Source of the DNA: Leptolyngbya ohadii IS1
GTDB lineage: Bacteria > Cyanobacteriota > Cyanobacteriia > Elainellales > Elainellaceae
Direction of reading: 5' to 3'
NCBI RefSeq assembly: GCF_002215035.1
Contig: NZ_NKFP01000004.1
Span: forward strand, 683,726-747,725
Length of the DNA: 64,000 nt
Shown here one piece after another: positions 34,696-45,374 of this stretch. The notes under the pieces were generated by a model. That model had not been told where the DNA came from and did not search any database. It saw only the letters and a list, made by a program, of their open reading frames with translations. The translations under genes and the position numbers were made by a program. Within the stretch, counting starts at the first letter, position 1. The number at the start of each line of letters is the position of its first letter.

Positions 34696-35442
34696 CTAAG
34701 CCAGCGTCAGCAAAATTAACAGCAGCACTTCTGTCCATTCCACGACTGCCCCGTAGCTGTCTCCCGTATGTCCGCCCAGCTTTGACCCAAACCAGCCAGG
34801 CACAAGCAGCGAAAGCGCCACTCCAGCGATCGCCAAGACACCCGCCCCGATCGGAAAATATAGCCCGACCAGCAAACTCAGTCCTGCCAGGAGCAGCAGG
34901 CAAGGAATTGTCTCTTTTAGCGATCGAATGGCTTGCTTGTGAAACGAGCCTTTGCCCGTGGGTTTGAGGTAGGGATAGCGGGCGATCGCGATTTGCTGTG
35001 CCCAGCGTCCCCAGCCTGCAATAAGGGGTAAGACTATCCATCGGAGGAGTGGGTTTTGCAGATCGGTGAGGGCAGCGGTTTTGAGCAGAATAATCATGGC
35101 TGCGGTCATTGCGCCAAAGGCTCCGGTGCGGCTATCTGCCATAACGCTCAGCCGGCGTTCGGGGTCAGTGACAGCCAAGCCATCCGCAGTATCCATTGCT
35201 CCATCCAGATGCAGCCCGCCCGTAATGCTAATCCAGAGGGCAACCACGATCGCACTGCGGGTTAGCCCAGGCATCCCGATCGCCCACAGACCGGAATCGA
35301 CGCTGCTGAGAAGCAGTCCAATCAGCAAACCAACGATCGGCGCATAGCGAGAAACAGTTTCAAACGGCAGGTTGGCAACCTGAGGGACAGGCAGGCAGGT
35401 GTAGAAAGCGATCGCAGCCGCAACTCGACGAAAAGTAGACAT
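34696..35442 (-). CDS. cobS: Adenosylcobinamide-GDP ribazoletransferase
   Basis: 248 residues, six or more transmembrane helices. CobS joins adenosylcobinamide-GDP and alpha-ribazole in the last steps of cobalamin synthesis at the membrane. Motifs: FYTCLPVP near the start, [18 protein letters not shown] near residue 73 (the metal-binding DGxxDxxDG), and [12 protein letters not shown] near 100. The ATG at 35442 is family-like; the open frame extends 28 codons further. No cobalamin riboswitch is evident upstream. No other cob genes are adjacent. Confidence 0.92.
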   Translation of the reverse strand: MSTFRRVAAAIAFYTCLPVPQVANLPFETVSRYAPIVGLLIGLLLSSVDSGLWAIGMPGLTRSAIVVALWISITGGLHLDGAMDTADGLAVTDPERRLSVMADSRTGAFGAMTAAMIILLKTAALTDLQNPLLRWIVLPLIAGWGRWAQQIAIARYPYLKPTGKGSFHKQAIRSLKETIPCLLLLAGLSLLVGLYFPIGAGVLAIAGVALSLLVPGWFGSKLGGHTGDSYGAVVEWTEVLLLILLTLA

Positions 35443-36006
35443 GGGAGCATTATCCCAGGCGGTGTAACCCTTGAATACTCGCATTGCAGCGGTGCAACCC
35501 GGCAGGAAGTTCCGTAAATTCCGCAAAGGGCGAGTTCTGAATCCTGAGATAAGATTGGATCACGGATGAAGGAACAGATCTTCTATGATCGACATAGAGG
35601 GTTGAGCAGGCAAGCTTGAAGTGCGGCGATGGACAGTGGAGCAATTCCCGCCCAGGCGCTGATACTACAGACTTACTGATTTCGAGTCCGGGAGTCCATT
35701 GGGAGATTCTACTGACCGATTGCTGCCTGGCTCAGGCTATTCCTGCCAAGCATCGCAATGCAGGTTTAGACATTGCCCATACTCTGCGCTCACGCTAAAT
35801 CTGCAAGTAGTTTACCCAGAGTTCGACAAATAAATAACGAGTCTACTAACGGTTAACCTGGCTTTCCCAGTCATGCGATCGGGCACCGAGTTCACTCATC
35901 GTTTTTGGTCTACCCCTCTTTAATGTCTGCTAATTAACCTGTCTGCCCATCAACGGTCTACCGATCAATCCTGTTCTCTTAATCATTAAGGCTACGGACT
36001 ATTTGT
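35443..36006. other. Divergent intergenic region
   Basis: 564 bp between cobS and the hypothetical gene at 36007. I looked for a cobalamin riboswitch on the minus strand (GCCACTG core) and for tRNAs and found neither. Nothing else is supported. Confidence 0.45.
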
Positions 36007-36483
36007 ATGAGTCACGACCAACGCGGCAACACGAAACTCCCTGCTCCCTGCATTGTTGAGGCGGGCATTATTGTCAATAAGCAAGACATGCAGCGGCTTC
36101 TAGCCGATTTGGGGCGAGTTCGCTACCGCTACACACAGGACGATCATGCCGCAGGAGAGACTGCAACCCGCCTGCTAGCTGAGGATGAGGGCTATGTACT
36201 CGAAGTTTTTGCCGATCCCAACAGCTCGACGATCGTTGCCAATCGCACCCTCTACATCAACGTGCAGAGCTTCGACTATCTGGAGCTAAGCCGATCGCCA
36301 GAGCAGGAACCCTGCTTTGATCTGGTACAGGACGATTTACACCTGCGTCTGACTCCCCTTAGCAATCCGATTCAGGATCAGAAAGCCCGAACCCTCAGTG
36401 CGGCTGCCCTGGAAGCAGTGGTTGCAGAAGTGCTGTCCGCTGGATGGGATGTAGAAATTGACAACGACGATAATTCGCTTTAG
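36007..36483 (+). CDS. Conserved hypothetical protein
   Basis: 158 residues, not recognised. It is acidic, with a compact alpha/beta look (CIVEAGIIVNKQDMQRLLADL near residue 15, then VRYRYTQDD, YVLEVFADPNSSTIVANRTLYINV) and no membrane or signal segment. It lies 90 bp upstream of tgt in the same direction, and may share its promoter. Confidence 0.55.
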   Translation: MSHDQRGNTKLPAPCIVEAGIIVNKQDMQRLLADLGRVRYRYTQDDHAAGETATRLLAEDEGYVLEVFADPNSSTIVANRTLYINVQSFDYLELSRSPEQEPCFDLVQDDLHLRLTPLSNPIQDQKARTLSAAALEAVVAEVLSAGWDVEIDNDDNSL

Positions 36484-36524
36484 GGATAGAAGCCTGTTGA
36501 AGCGACAGTTCTGGGGCAGAATAG

Positions 36525-37700
<1,176 letters not shown>

Positions 37701-37726
37701 ATCATTTCGTTCATCCTCAAATTCCC

Positions 37727-38185
37727 ATGACTGCCGATTCCCCCAATCTGAAAATCCCGCCTCGTCCTTCCTGTGATTCGCTGCAATCCTGTGTGCAGTC
37801 CCTGGGTCTAGCGCAGATCGATCGCCACCTGTTTATCTGTGCCGATCAAACCGTACCCAAGTGCTGCGACAAGACAGAAAGCCTCGTTGCCTGGGATTAT
37901 CTGAAGCGCCGCCTGAAGGAACTGAAGCTGGATCAGCCAACCAATGAGCGTCCGAGCTGCGTTTTCCGTACCAAAGCGAACTGTCTGCGGGTCTGTCAAA
38001 AAGGTCCGATTCTGGTGGTTTACCCGGATGGTGTTTGGTATCACAGCGCAACACCAGAGGTTATAGAGCGTATTATCCAGGAACATCTGCTCCAGGGGCA
38101 GATTGTGCAGGACTATGCTTTTCTGGTACACCCTTTACCAAGCCAGGACAATTGCTCAGGGGCGATCGAATCTGATGAGGGTTAG
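37727..38185 (+). CDS. (2Fe-2S) ferredoxin-like protein
   Basis: 152 residues, thioredoxin-like 2Fe-2S ferredoxin domain. Cysteines are placed as in the family: [14 protein letters not shown] near residue 37, then [18 protein letters not shown] near 80-97, followed by [23 protein letters not shown], the domain signature. The 2Fe-2S cluster would serve in electron transfer. It follows tgt by 26 bp, so co-transcription is likely. Confidence 0.82.
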   Translation: MTADSPNLKIPPRPSCDSLQSCVQSLGLAQIDRHLFICADQTVPKCCDKTESLVAWDYLKRRLKELKLDQPTNERPSCVFRTKANCLRVCQKGPILVVYPDGVWYHSATPEVIERIIQEHLLQGQIVQDYAFLVHPLPSQDNCSGAIESDEG

Positions 38186-38233
38186 GGGGAACAAATACGA
38201 TCGTTACGATCGGTAAAATGAAAGGATTTTTCG

Positions 38234-38259
38234 GTATATTCAACATTCTGTAAATATAC
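38234..38259. promoter_or_regulatory. A/T-rich inverted repeat before response regulator
   Basis: GTATATT (38234-38240) and AATATAC (38253-38259) form a perfect 7-bp palindrome arms with a 12-nt spacer, 58 bp upstream of the regulator start. The layout fits an operator for a dimeric DNA-binding protein, perhaps the regulator itself. The low GC content argues against a terminator. Confidence 0.35.
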
Positions 38260-38317
38260 TGGGTATCATGATCGGCAGAATTGACTATCCTAATTTTGAG
38301 GTCGCGAGTAGTACAGC

Positions 38318-38968
38318 ATGAGCAAGGAAAGCAGTATTGGAGAACACAAACGGCTTCTCCTCATTGATGACGACCCGAATCTAATTCTGCTTGTAAAGGA
38401 TTACCTTGAATTCCGGGGGTACGAAGTCATCACCGCAGAGAACGGTCAGGAAGCTCTGGACATCCTGGAAAAAGAAACGCCAGACATGATCATTTGCGAT
38501 GTGATGATGCCGCAAATGGATGGCTATGCGCTGGTAGAACAGGTTCGCAAAAATCCTCGCACAAGCTGGATTCCGGTTTTATTCCTCTCCGCAAAGGGGC
38601 AAAGCCAGGATCGCGTGAAGGGGTTGAACATCGGTGCTGATGTCTACATGGTGAAACCGTTTGAACCTGAAGAACTGGTAGCTCAGGTAGAGGCTTCGCT
38701 GAAGCACAATTCGCGGCTGATGCAGCGGCAGGACAAGGGTTCCGATGCGGCTCCCAAGATTCAAGTGCCCTTTGATGTTGAATTAACGCCGACGGAACTG
38801 CGCGTGGTTCAATTTGTGGCGCGAGGCATGGCAAATCGCGAAATCGCCGAAGAACTAAATGTGAGTCAGCGAACGATCGAAAGCCATGTCAGCAATATGC
38901 TCGGCAAAACCGGACTCCACAACCGCACGGAGCTAGCACGCTGGGCGATCGAAAATAGCATGGCTTAG
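38318..38968 (+). CDS. NarL-type response regulator, Rre1/Ycf29-like
   Basis: 216 residues. The receiver domain (10-125) has LLLIDDDPNLILL (acidic pair), the phospho-Asp in MIICDVMMPQMDGY, LFLSAKGQ with the Ser/Thr site, and the Lys in YMVKPFEPEELVAQVE. The LuxR/NarL helix-turn-helix follows (LTPTELRVVQFVARGMANREIAEELNVSQRTIESHVS, in parts) and ends with NRTELARWAIENSMA. This ending is characteristic of Rre1 (plastid Ycf29), which partners with Hik2 in stress and redox responses. The sensor is not adjacent. Confidence 0.82.
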   Translation: MSKESSIGEHKRLLLIDDDPNLILLVKDYLEFRGYEVITAENGQEALDILEKETPDMIICDVMMPQMDGYALVEQVRKNPRTSWIPVLFLSAKGQSQDRVKGLNIGADVYMVKPFEPEELVAQVEASLKHNSRLMQRQDKGSDAAPKIQVPFDVELTPTELRVVQFVARGMANREIAEELNVSQRTIESHVSNMLGKTGLHNRTELARWAIENSMA

Positions 38969-39041
38969 GGATGCTTTAGTGTCCATTCAGCATCAGCGAT
39001 CGTGCCGCAGTTAATTAAATTGTCAATTTCATTCCTATCGC

Positions 39042-41396
39042 CTAAGCAGAAACCACTTCATAGACAAAGCTGAAGGTTGCCCAATGGTTGACATCCAGGG
39101 CATAGGCATCGGCGGGCGAATTCAACTGCTGCAAATCCTGAAGCACTGCCTGCACCAGATCCAGCGAGTTTGCCAGGTTTGTAATTCGCTGGGTCGCGCT
39201 AATTCGTAGCTTACTGTACAGGAAGTCCACTGCCTGCACGAAGGGAGATCGGCTAAACAGCAGGTGGGTTTCCACAATGCCGCCCGGAGCCTGAACCAGC
39301 GTTTCGGAATCGCTTTGCAGCAGGGTGCGGGTTGTGCCAGGGGCAATCATCCCCGCTTCTTGAAGGGCAGAGGGGCTATCCTTAACCAGAGCGGGCGGGT
39401 AAACCACGGGTAGTCCTTCGGCATCCAGCCCGATCGCCATAAAGTACAGGGGACGATCGCTGTAGTTCAGCATCTGATACTGAATCCGGCTCCCGATCGC
39501 CACTTGCAGTGAAGGGGTAGGCATCAGGCGCGGGTTAGGTTGGGGGGCAGTCCAGGGGGCGCGGGTCGTTTCTTGCTGGGCGACAATACGCTCAACGGTG
39601 CGTTCGCCAGGGCGTTCCTGCGGTGCGGTGGTCAGTAGCGTTGCCCGAATCCCCAGCCGCGAAGAACCCCGGTTCTCCAGCAGGCGCAGCAGCTTATTTG
39701 CCAGGAGTGCCCGGAGCTGCGGAGTCAATCGATGCACGGCAGTCTTCACCGCTTCGTCGTCCTGATTCAGGGTGCTGTAAATCGCACTGCGATCGAGGGA
39801 GAACAAGCCATAGCCGCGCTTATTGGCGATCGGATCGGGGGTGAGGGGCGGGACGCTATCGGATGCCGTTTGCGACGCAGCTAGGTTCGGCGCTAGGGAA
39901 GCGGTGAGGGTCGCGGATTCAGCCTGGGTTTTGCCAAACAGCAGATCGGCGGACTGTTCTCCCGCAATCACGGCAGACACCTGGGGAATCGTTGCAAAGG
40001 CACTGGTAGCATCGACTCGCTCGACTCGTGCCAGACTTGCATCTAAGCCAATAATCAGACTGGGATTGCGCGGCAGATATCGTAGCACCTCCTGCACAGG
40101 CTGACCGATGCTAATCACGGCACTGGAGTCGCTGCTCTGCCGTTTTACCCTTGCCAGCAGTCCTTCCCGCGATCGCACCTGTAGCAATGCCGCAGGTTGA
40201 GTTTCCGCATCGTCCGTCACAACGGCAAACAAAGAACTACCCGCATTTTCTACTACGATCGGAGGTAATCCTCCCAGCCAGAGAAAAATCTTTCCTTCAT
40301 CGTCAATCGATCGGATAAACCCATCTGCTCCGACCGCGTTCCCGGCTGTATTCCCAGCTGTATTCCCAGTTATATTCCCGATCGTATTCCCGATTGCATC
40401 ACCCGATCCGAGCATCGACGTGAGATTTAGCTGTTTTGGGCTACTGACGTTGGGCTGCTGTCCCTTACCTGCTGCCTGTTTCACCGTGCCGATTGCCCGT
40501 CTCAGGCAAAAATCCAGCGTTGTTGTCGGAGTGCTGCACCAGAGCTGCTGCGTCACAGCATAGGTTAGCAGCCCCGCATAGAAGCCGCCCCACTGGGCTT
40601 CGGTAGAGACCTGCTCGAAGCCGGAACTGGTGAGCATCACGCCGGGCAAATTGGACGATCGCAAATGATTGAGTGACGGGTTGGGCGACAGGCGCAGCCG
40701 CTCGAAAAGCTGAGTCTGTAGATTCTGTTCTGCCTTGAGTAACTGACCGCTGGGCGCCGAGGGACGCGATCGAATCCGCAGACTGCCCTGGTTAATCCGC
40801 CCCAGGTGGGTAAAGCCCGTATCTAAAACGGTAATGACTTGCTGAGTGGGAAGCGATCGCAGCAGCAGCAGCAGCGTATCCAGCATTAAATCATTTACCA
40901 CTGGATTATCTGCGGTGGGCAGCAGTCCATCGATCGGAACTAGGCTCTGCTGTTCTATTTGCTGTTCTGTTGGGTCTGACCCCAGCGACACCCGACTGCC
41001 CAAGCCGCTGAAGTGGAACAGTACCACGTCACCCGATTTTGCCTGGTCTAGCAAATGGGACTGAAAGGCAGATTCGATCGCCGACCGCGTTGCCTGCTGA
41101 TCCGTGAGGGTCAAAATATCCTCAGGCTGGAAGCCAAAGCGGTGCAGCAGCAATTCCCGCTGAAGTTCGACATCGGTTAAACAGCCATTGAGGGCGCTGC
41201 CCTTCGGCGGCACAAAATCACAGATGGCTTCGGGATACTGGTTAACACCAATCAGTAAGGCTAATTTGCGGCGCGTCGGTGCGGCTAAAACCTGCTGCGA
41301 TCGATCGGTCAACGCCATCCATCCAGCTTCACCGATGCCCAGTGCTGCCAGAACGCCGCCCAACTGCTGTAAAAATTCCCTTCGGTTCACCCTCAT
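39042..41396 (-). CDS. Tat-exported caspase-fold protein, likely inactive
   Basis: 784 residues. The N-terminus is a twin-arginine signal (VNRREFLQQLGGVLAALGIG). A caspase (peptidase C14) domain follows at about 42-290: KLALLIGVNQY, then DVVLFHFSGLGSR, where the catalytic His of the SGHGS motif is Leu132, and VITVLDTGFTH, where the catalytic Cys position (usually DSC/DCC) is Gly194. Both catalytic residues are therefore missing. The rest (300-784) includes a GN-rich repeat (near 335-357), a variable region and a DUF4384-like C-terminal domain (YFMAIGLDAEGLPVVYPP, near 660). Many cyanobacterial orthocaspases have such inactive forms. Confidence 0.8.
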   Translation of the reverse strand: MRVNRREFLQQLGGVLAALGIGEAGWMALTDRSQQVLAAPTRRKLALLIGVNQYPEAICDFVPPKGSALNGCLTDVELQRELLLHRFGFQPEDILTLTDQQATRSAIESAFQSHLLDQAKSGDVVLFHFSGLGSRVSLGSDPTEQQIEQQSLVPIDGLLPTADNPVVNDLMLDTLLLLLRSLPTQQVITVLDTGFTHLGRINQGSLRIRSRPSAPSGQLLKAEQNLQTQLFERLRLSPNPSLNHLRSSNLPGVMLTSSGFEQVSTEAQWGGFYAGLLTYAVTQQLWCSTPTTTLDFCLRRAIGTVKQAAGKGQQPNVSSPKQLNLTSMLGSGDAIGNTIGNITGNTAGNTAGNAVGADGFIRSIDDEGKIFLWLGGLPPIVVENAGSSLFAVVTDDAETQPAALLQVRSREGLLARVKRQSSDSSAVISIGQPVQEVLRYLPRNPSLIIGLDASLARVERVDATSAFATIPQVSAVIAGEQSADLLFGKTQAESATLTASLAPNLAASQTASDSVPPLTPDPIANKRGYGLFSLDRSAIYSTLNQDDEAVKTAVHRLTPQLRALLANKLLRLLENRGSSRLGIRATLLTTAPQERPGERTVERIVAQQETTRAPWTAPQPNPRLMPTPSLQVAIGSRIQYQMLNYSDRPLYFMAIGLDAEGLPVVYPPALVKDSPSALQEAGMIAPGTTRTLLQSDSETLVQAPGGIVETHLLFSRSPFVQAVDFLYSKLRISATQRITNLANSLDLVQAVLQDLQQLNSPADAYALDVNHWATFSFVYEVVSA
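40342..40396 (-). repeat. 12-bp tandem repeat in coding sequence
   Basis: About five units of the type GGGAAYACAGCY, encoding the (G-N-T-x) run of the caspase-fold protein (residues about 335-357). It is in frame, so it expands a flexible linker. Confidence 0.65.
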
Positions 41397-41544
41397 GGTT
41401 TTATTGGAGCATTAAACTCAGGAAAAGTGCCCTCCCCAAGTTTCTATTTTTAACCGTGGAAAGGGCAATAGACAGCAGTTTTGCCGCTGATAGGTCGATC
41501 GGGTTGAAAATTCAGCCAAAGATTTGCTTGGGATAGACCCTAAA

Positions 41545-41571
41545 GGGCAGGCAAGATGCCCACCCCACAAG
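41545..41571. repeat. Dispersed repeat, family B, copy 1
   Basis: GGGCAGGCAAGATGCC followed by CACCCCACAAG, in the spacer between the caspase-fold gene and sat. Copies at 59616-59640 and 62943-62968 differ at a few bases. The core GGGCA-(GGCAAGAT)-TGCCC is palindromic. Confidence 0.7.
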
Positions 41572-41626
41572 ACATGCTATTGGTGTAGCTTTTGCAATGC
41601 GTAAAGCAGAAATCTAAACAGCGATT

Positions 41627-42799
41627 CTAGCCAGCAATCTGCATAGCGCGTGCGAGTTCCGCTGCCACCAGAGGACGGGAGAATTCGGGCGGCGGCAGTT
41701 CTCCCCGACGCAGCATTTCCCGCACCTTTGTCCCAGAGAGGTGAACCCGCTCTTCGGGCTTGCTGGGACTAGTCTTGGTGGTTGCCATTGCCTGCGTCCG
41801 CGTGCAGTAGAAGGCGTGTTCAAACTTCATGGGAGTAATGCCTAACGCCTGCGGATCGAATTCGTCGAAGATGTACTGCGCGTCGTAGGTGCCGTAGTAG
41901 TCGCCTACCCCTGCATGATCGCGCCCGACGATGAAATGGGTGCAGCCGTAGTTTTTCCGCACCAGGGCATGGAAGATGGCTTCGCGGGGTCCGGCGTAGC
42001 GCATGGCGGCAGGGTTGATTGCCAGAATCACGCGATCGGTCGGGAAGTAATGTTCCAGCATGATTTCGTAGCAGCGCATCCGCACATCGGCGGCAATGTC
42101 ATCTTCCTTAGTTGCGCCGACGAGAGGATGGAGGAACAGCCCGTCTACCGTTTCCATCGCGCATTTGATGATGTATTCGTGGGCACGGTGGATCGGGTTA
42201 CGAGTTTGGAAACCCACGATCGTCTTCCAGCCCTTTTCCTGAAACATCTGACGCGACACTGCCGGATCGATCTGGTACGCCGGGAACAGAGGATGGGCAT
42301 CGCGTTCCAGCAGCCAAACATCCCCTGCCAGGTTGACATTGCCCTGCTGATAAACGACCTTCACGCCGGGGTGATTCTCGTCGTCGGTGCGATAGACGTT
42401 AACGGCTTCCTTTGCCTTGTCGTAGGTGTATTTGCGCGACAGTTCCAGCACACCCACAAACCGACCGCTCGGATCGTCCAGGCGAATCAGCGTACCTTCG
42501 CGCAGCGGCTCTGCCACCTCTTCCGTCACAGACAGGGTAATCGGAATTGACCAGGGCAACCCGTTCGACAGATACATACTGGTAACGACGGATTCGTAGT
42601 CCTCCCGCTCCATAAATCCGGTGAGGGGGCTGAATCCACCGATCGCAATCATCACGAGATCGGAGGTCGTTCGTACATCCATCTGCACCCGTTGCAGCGA
42701 ATCTGCCATTGCCAGAAACTCTTGCCGCTGTGCCGGGGTCGCAATCCGATTAATTAACTGTCCGCCGTGGGGCGCAATGCTTGCCGCTTGCTGAGTCAA
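41627..42799 (-). CDS. sat: Sulfate adenylyltransferase (ATP sulfurylase)
   Basis: 390 residues, the Sat/MET3-type homo-oligomeric enzyme that makes adenosine 5'-phosphosulfate from sulfate and ATP. The motif [13 protein letters not shown] near residue 196 has the catalytic Gln-x-Arg-Asn and Hxx[13 protein letters not shown] near 292 and [11 protein letters not shown] near 363 complete the site. The first step of sulfate assimilation. Upstream of it on the minus strand, 180 bp away, is an FAD oxidoreductase with no obvious sulfur link. Confidence 0.95.
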   Translation of the reverse strand: MTQQAASIAPHGGQLINRIATPAQRQEFLAMADSLQRVQMDVRTTSDLVMIAIGGFSPLTGFMEREDYESVVTSMYLSNGLPWSIPITLSVTEEVAEPLREGTLIRLDDPSGRFVGVLELSRKYTYDKAKEAVNVYRTDDENHPGVKVVYQQGNVNLAGDVWLLERDAHPLFPAYQIDPAVSRQMFQEKGWKTIVGFQTRNPIHRAHEYIIKCAMETVDGLFLHPLVGATKEDDIAADVRMRCYEIMLEHYFPTDRVILAINPAAMRYAGPREAIFHALVRKNYGCTHFIVGRDHAGVGDYYGTYDAQYIFDEFDPQALGITPMKFEHAFYCTRTQAMATTKTSPSKPEERVHLSGTKVREMLRRGELPPPEFSRPLVAAELARAMQIAG

Positions 42800-42979
42800 C
42801 GTCTTACCCTCTCTACAACCTCTAAAAAACTAGAAAAATGATCGTGAAGCTTTAAACCAGAATAATTCGGTTTGCGAACAATTCTTAAGTAATTTGACTC
42901 AGTTTTCCGAAGTCCGGTTTCCCGCCCTGAATAGTCAAGAATTAATCTTACCCTAAAACTCGACCGCTTCGCGCAGCCG

Positions 42980-44773
42980 TCACAGGTGGATCGCCTCAAC
43001 GAGCAGCCACGACCCCGATCGGTTGAGCCTTGCCACTACAGTCAGTGTTTGCCCCGTCACGCAGGTTTGAAGCAGGCGATCGACTTCCCCATCCAGCGTC
43101 ACCAGACTCAGCGTATTTAGATTTGGGGCGATCGCATGAGTGAGATGCAGCTGATAGTTCTGCTCTCCCCGTCGTTCAAAGGTTCCCTTAAAAGCTTGAC
43201 TGAAGGGGGTTAGAACTGGTTTTCTCCGATCGGTTGACGAATCAGGTCGCTGAATTGTGCCGCTGATCGGATAGTCTTCGGGGCGATCGAGGAAATGCTG
43301 CTGCCAGTGGAGCCAGTCTGCATTCTGGGGCGTGACGTTAAACAAAGGAATGACGGCAGCAGGGGCGATCGGGTCTTTGAGCAGGGCGGTTTGTAGGTCG
43401 CGGACGGGTAATTCCTGGGGCGGACAACGACGCTGCACACAAAGGGCGGCTGCCATGCCTGCGGCTTGTCCCAATCCCAGGACGACGGGCTGAAGCCGGG
43501 TTGCGCCATTTGCCATGTGAGACACTGAAATGTTCTTCTCGCAGACCAGTAGACCTTCGACCTCAGCAGGAATTAAACAGCGGTAGGGCAAGGAAAACGG
43601 CGTTCCCGTCCAGCGTCCCCCCCAGCGCAACGATTTTGGCTTTAATGGAATATTGTCTCCCGGATAGTGGTGATCGTTTGCATAGTTGCCGATCACGATC
43701 GACTCTACCTGTCCCGCTTCATTCATGGGTAACGCTGCCACCTGTCCGCCCGACACCGGCAAGATATCCTGTTCGCAGACTGTGACTAATCCCCGCAGCC
43801 GCCGACTCTCGCGAAAATAGGGATGCAGGGCAAAAGCTCCGCCACCCAGCTGTTTTGGCGGAAGGGAGGGAAAACTATCCGTTGCTAAACCATAGCGATC
43901 GCCCAACTCGCTTTTCAGGGCATTTTGTAGAAAGTGGGCGTAGCCCTGAGCGTGGTCGAAAGCCTCCTGAAGAAATTCCTGCCTTGCCTTCTCAGATTCC
44001 ACGAGGCGATCGAGTTTCACCCCGTAGTCATTCCCCTGCTGCGGGAAGTTCAGCATAAAGCGATTTCGGGGCAAGCGACCGTAGTTCAAAAACAGCTCTG
44101 CACCGTAGCCTTCCCAGGTTCCTGCAAAGCGATCGGCATTGTAGTCAGGGGAAGCCGGAATTTGTTCAGCAGGCGCACCAAAATCCTGCATTAAAAATAC
44201 CCAGGTCGGAGCCTGCACCGGAAAGCGATCGGTTAAAGGCGTTCTCTCGACAGGTGCGCTCGGTTCGCCAAATTCGCTCTGCCACTCCCAGCCCCACCGA
44301 TGCGGAACCTCTGCCAGTGCCAGCACATCCCCCAGTTCTGTCGCATCAATAATAATGTCTGCGGCGATCGTCCAATCTTGAAACTGAACTGCTGTAACAC
44401 GATTGCCTTGTCGGATGACTTCGCAGGGAGTTTGACCCGAAATCCAATGTAGGGATGGCAACTGGCGCACCCAGTCCTCAAAAATCTCAAAGCCAATGCG
44501 CGGCTCATAGGTGAAAAAGCTGACCCAGGCATGGTCTAAACCTTCGGGCTGACGCTGTTGCAGCTCGCGTAAAAAAGCCCCCCACAGTCCGGTTTGGAAT
44601 GACAGCAGTTCATTCCCGTCCGGTGCTGCTACCCCCGCCGCAGTCAGCATGCCGCCCAGCCAGCCAAACTCGCTGACTAGAATAGTTTGCACTCCTGCTC
44701 TTGCCGCCTGAATTGCCGCCGCTGTGCCGCCTGCTCCTCCACCCACGACTAGCACTTCAGTTTTCTGCCGCAT
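42980..44773 (-). CDS. FAD-dependent oxidoreductase (FAD_oxidored family)
   Basis: 597 residues. The N-terminal Rossmann motif VLVVGGGAGGTAAAIQAARAG is near residue 7, WLGGMLTAAG near 38, and IIIDATELGDVLAL near 138 fits the second FAD-contact. NGATRLQPVVLGLGQAAGMAAAL near 435-455 is the C-terminal FAD cap. The C-terminal 130 residues form a separate beta-rich part. No signal peptide. The family is broad; no substrate can be named. It ends 180 bp before sat on the same strand. Confidence 0.8.
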   Translation of the reverse strand: MRQKTEVLVVGGGAGGTAAAIQAARAGVQTILVSEFGWLGGMLTAAGVAAPDGNELLSFQTGLWGAFLRELQQRQPEGLDHAWVSFFTYEPRIGFEIFEDWVRQLPSLHWISGQTPCEVIRQGNRVTAVQFQDWTIAADIIIDATELGDVLALAEVPHRWGWEWQSEFGEPSAPVERTPLTDRFPVQAPTWVFLMQDFGAPAEQIPASPDYNADRFAGTWEGYGAELFLNYGRLPRNRFMLNFPQQGNDYGVKLDRLVESEKARQEFLQEAFDHAQGYAHFLQNALKSELGDRYGLATDSFPSLPPKQLGGGAFALHPYFRESRRLRGLVTVCEQDILPVSGGQVAALPMNEAGQVESIVIGNYANDHHYPGDNIPLKPKSLRWGGRWTGTPFSLPYRCLIPAEVEGLLVCEKNISVSHMANGATRLQPVVLGLGQAAGMAAALCVQRRCPPQELPVRDLQTALLKDPIAPAAVIPLFNVTPQNADWLHWQQHFLDRPEDYPISGTIQRPDSSTDRRKPVLTPFSQAFKGTFERRGEQNYQLHLTHAIAPNLNTLSLVTLDGEVDRLLQTCVTGQTLTVVARLNRSGSWLLVEAIHL

Positions 44774-44854
44774 ACTTGTAGGTCTAAATTCTAAAGGTCT
44801 AAATTCTAAAAGTCTAAATTTCTAAATCTCAAGTTTCACCTTCCCAACATAAAG

Positions 44855-44889
44855 CAAAACGCCAGCCTCTATGGTCGGGGCTGACGCTT
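44855..44889 (-). terminator. Terminator of the kinase/DUF3493 unit
   Basis: CGCCAGCC (44860-44867) and GGCTGACG (44879-44886) form an 8-bp stem with one mismatch, followed on the minus strand by GTTTTGCTTT. It lies 130 bp past the DUF3493 stop. Confidence 0.6.
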
Positions 44890-45022
44890 TACCTTAGGTA
44901 TTCACAGGGATTTATATTTAAGGTCTTTATGTTGGCTGACCTCATTTGAACCATCATTAGTGTGACAGGAGTTCACCCGATTTTCTGACTTTTTAAGGTT
45001 TCCTTAACTTCCGGCGTAGACC

Positions 45023-45331
45023 CTAGGGCTGAGACTTTCGGGAATTCCGCCGCTCTAGGCGATAGAGCCAGACCATGAGGGCAATCACACCCACCTGAAT
45101 TGCAAAATTAGGTAGGGCAGCCGTCACATCGCGTCCGGCGATCAACTGCGCTAAAAAGATAAACGCGCCAACAAAACCAGATGCTCCACAGCCGATATAG
45201 ATAAACTGCCGCAATCCACGATAGGGATTTTGCAGCTCTGCTTTGAGCTGGGCATATTTTTCTGGATCGAGGTTAGAGGGCTGCGATCGCAGATTCCGGT
45301 TTGCGGACGGCTTTGGAGAGGAGTCGGGCAT
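45023..45331 (-). CDS. DUF3493 domain membrane protein
   Basis: 102 residues from the ATG at 45331. LDPEKYAQLKAELQNPYRGLRQFIYIGCGASGFVGAF is the DUF3493 signature (first half soluble, then a helix). Two transmembrane helices follow, near residues 46-65 and 75-92. The family is restricted to cyanobacteria and plastids; relatives are thylakoid proteins possibly linked to photosystem assembly (inference). An ATG 38 codons upstream (45445) would overlap the kinase gene by 71 bp, so I prefer the later start. It follows the SpkB-type kinase gene by 43 bp. Confidence 0.72.
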   Translation of the reverse strand: MPDSSPKPSANRNLRSQPSNLDPEKYAQLKAELQNPYRGLRQFIYIGCGASGFVGAFIFLAQLIAGRDVTAALPNFAIQVGVIALMVWLYRLERRNSRKSQP

Positions 45332-45374
45332 GGGTGAAAATTGTGCTTCTGCTGACAGCTTACCAGAGTGCGCC

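Noticed and set aside
35600-35800. Possible cobalamin riboswitch or tRNA-like sequence upstream of cobS
   Set aside because: GGACTCGAAATC and CCACTG fragments caught the eye, but the rest of either consensus and the pairings are missing.
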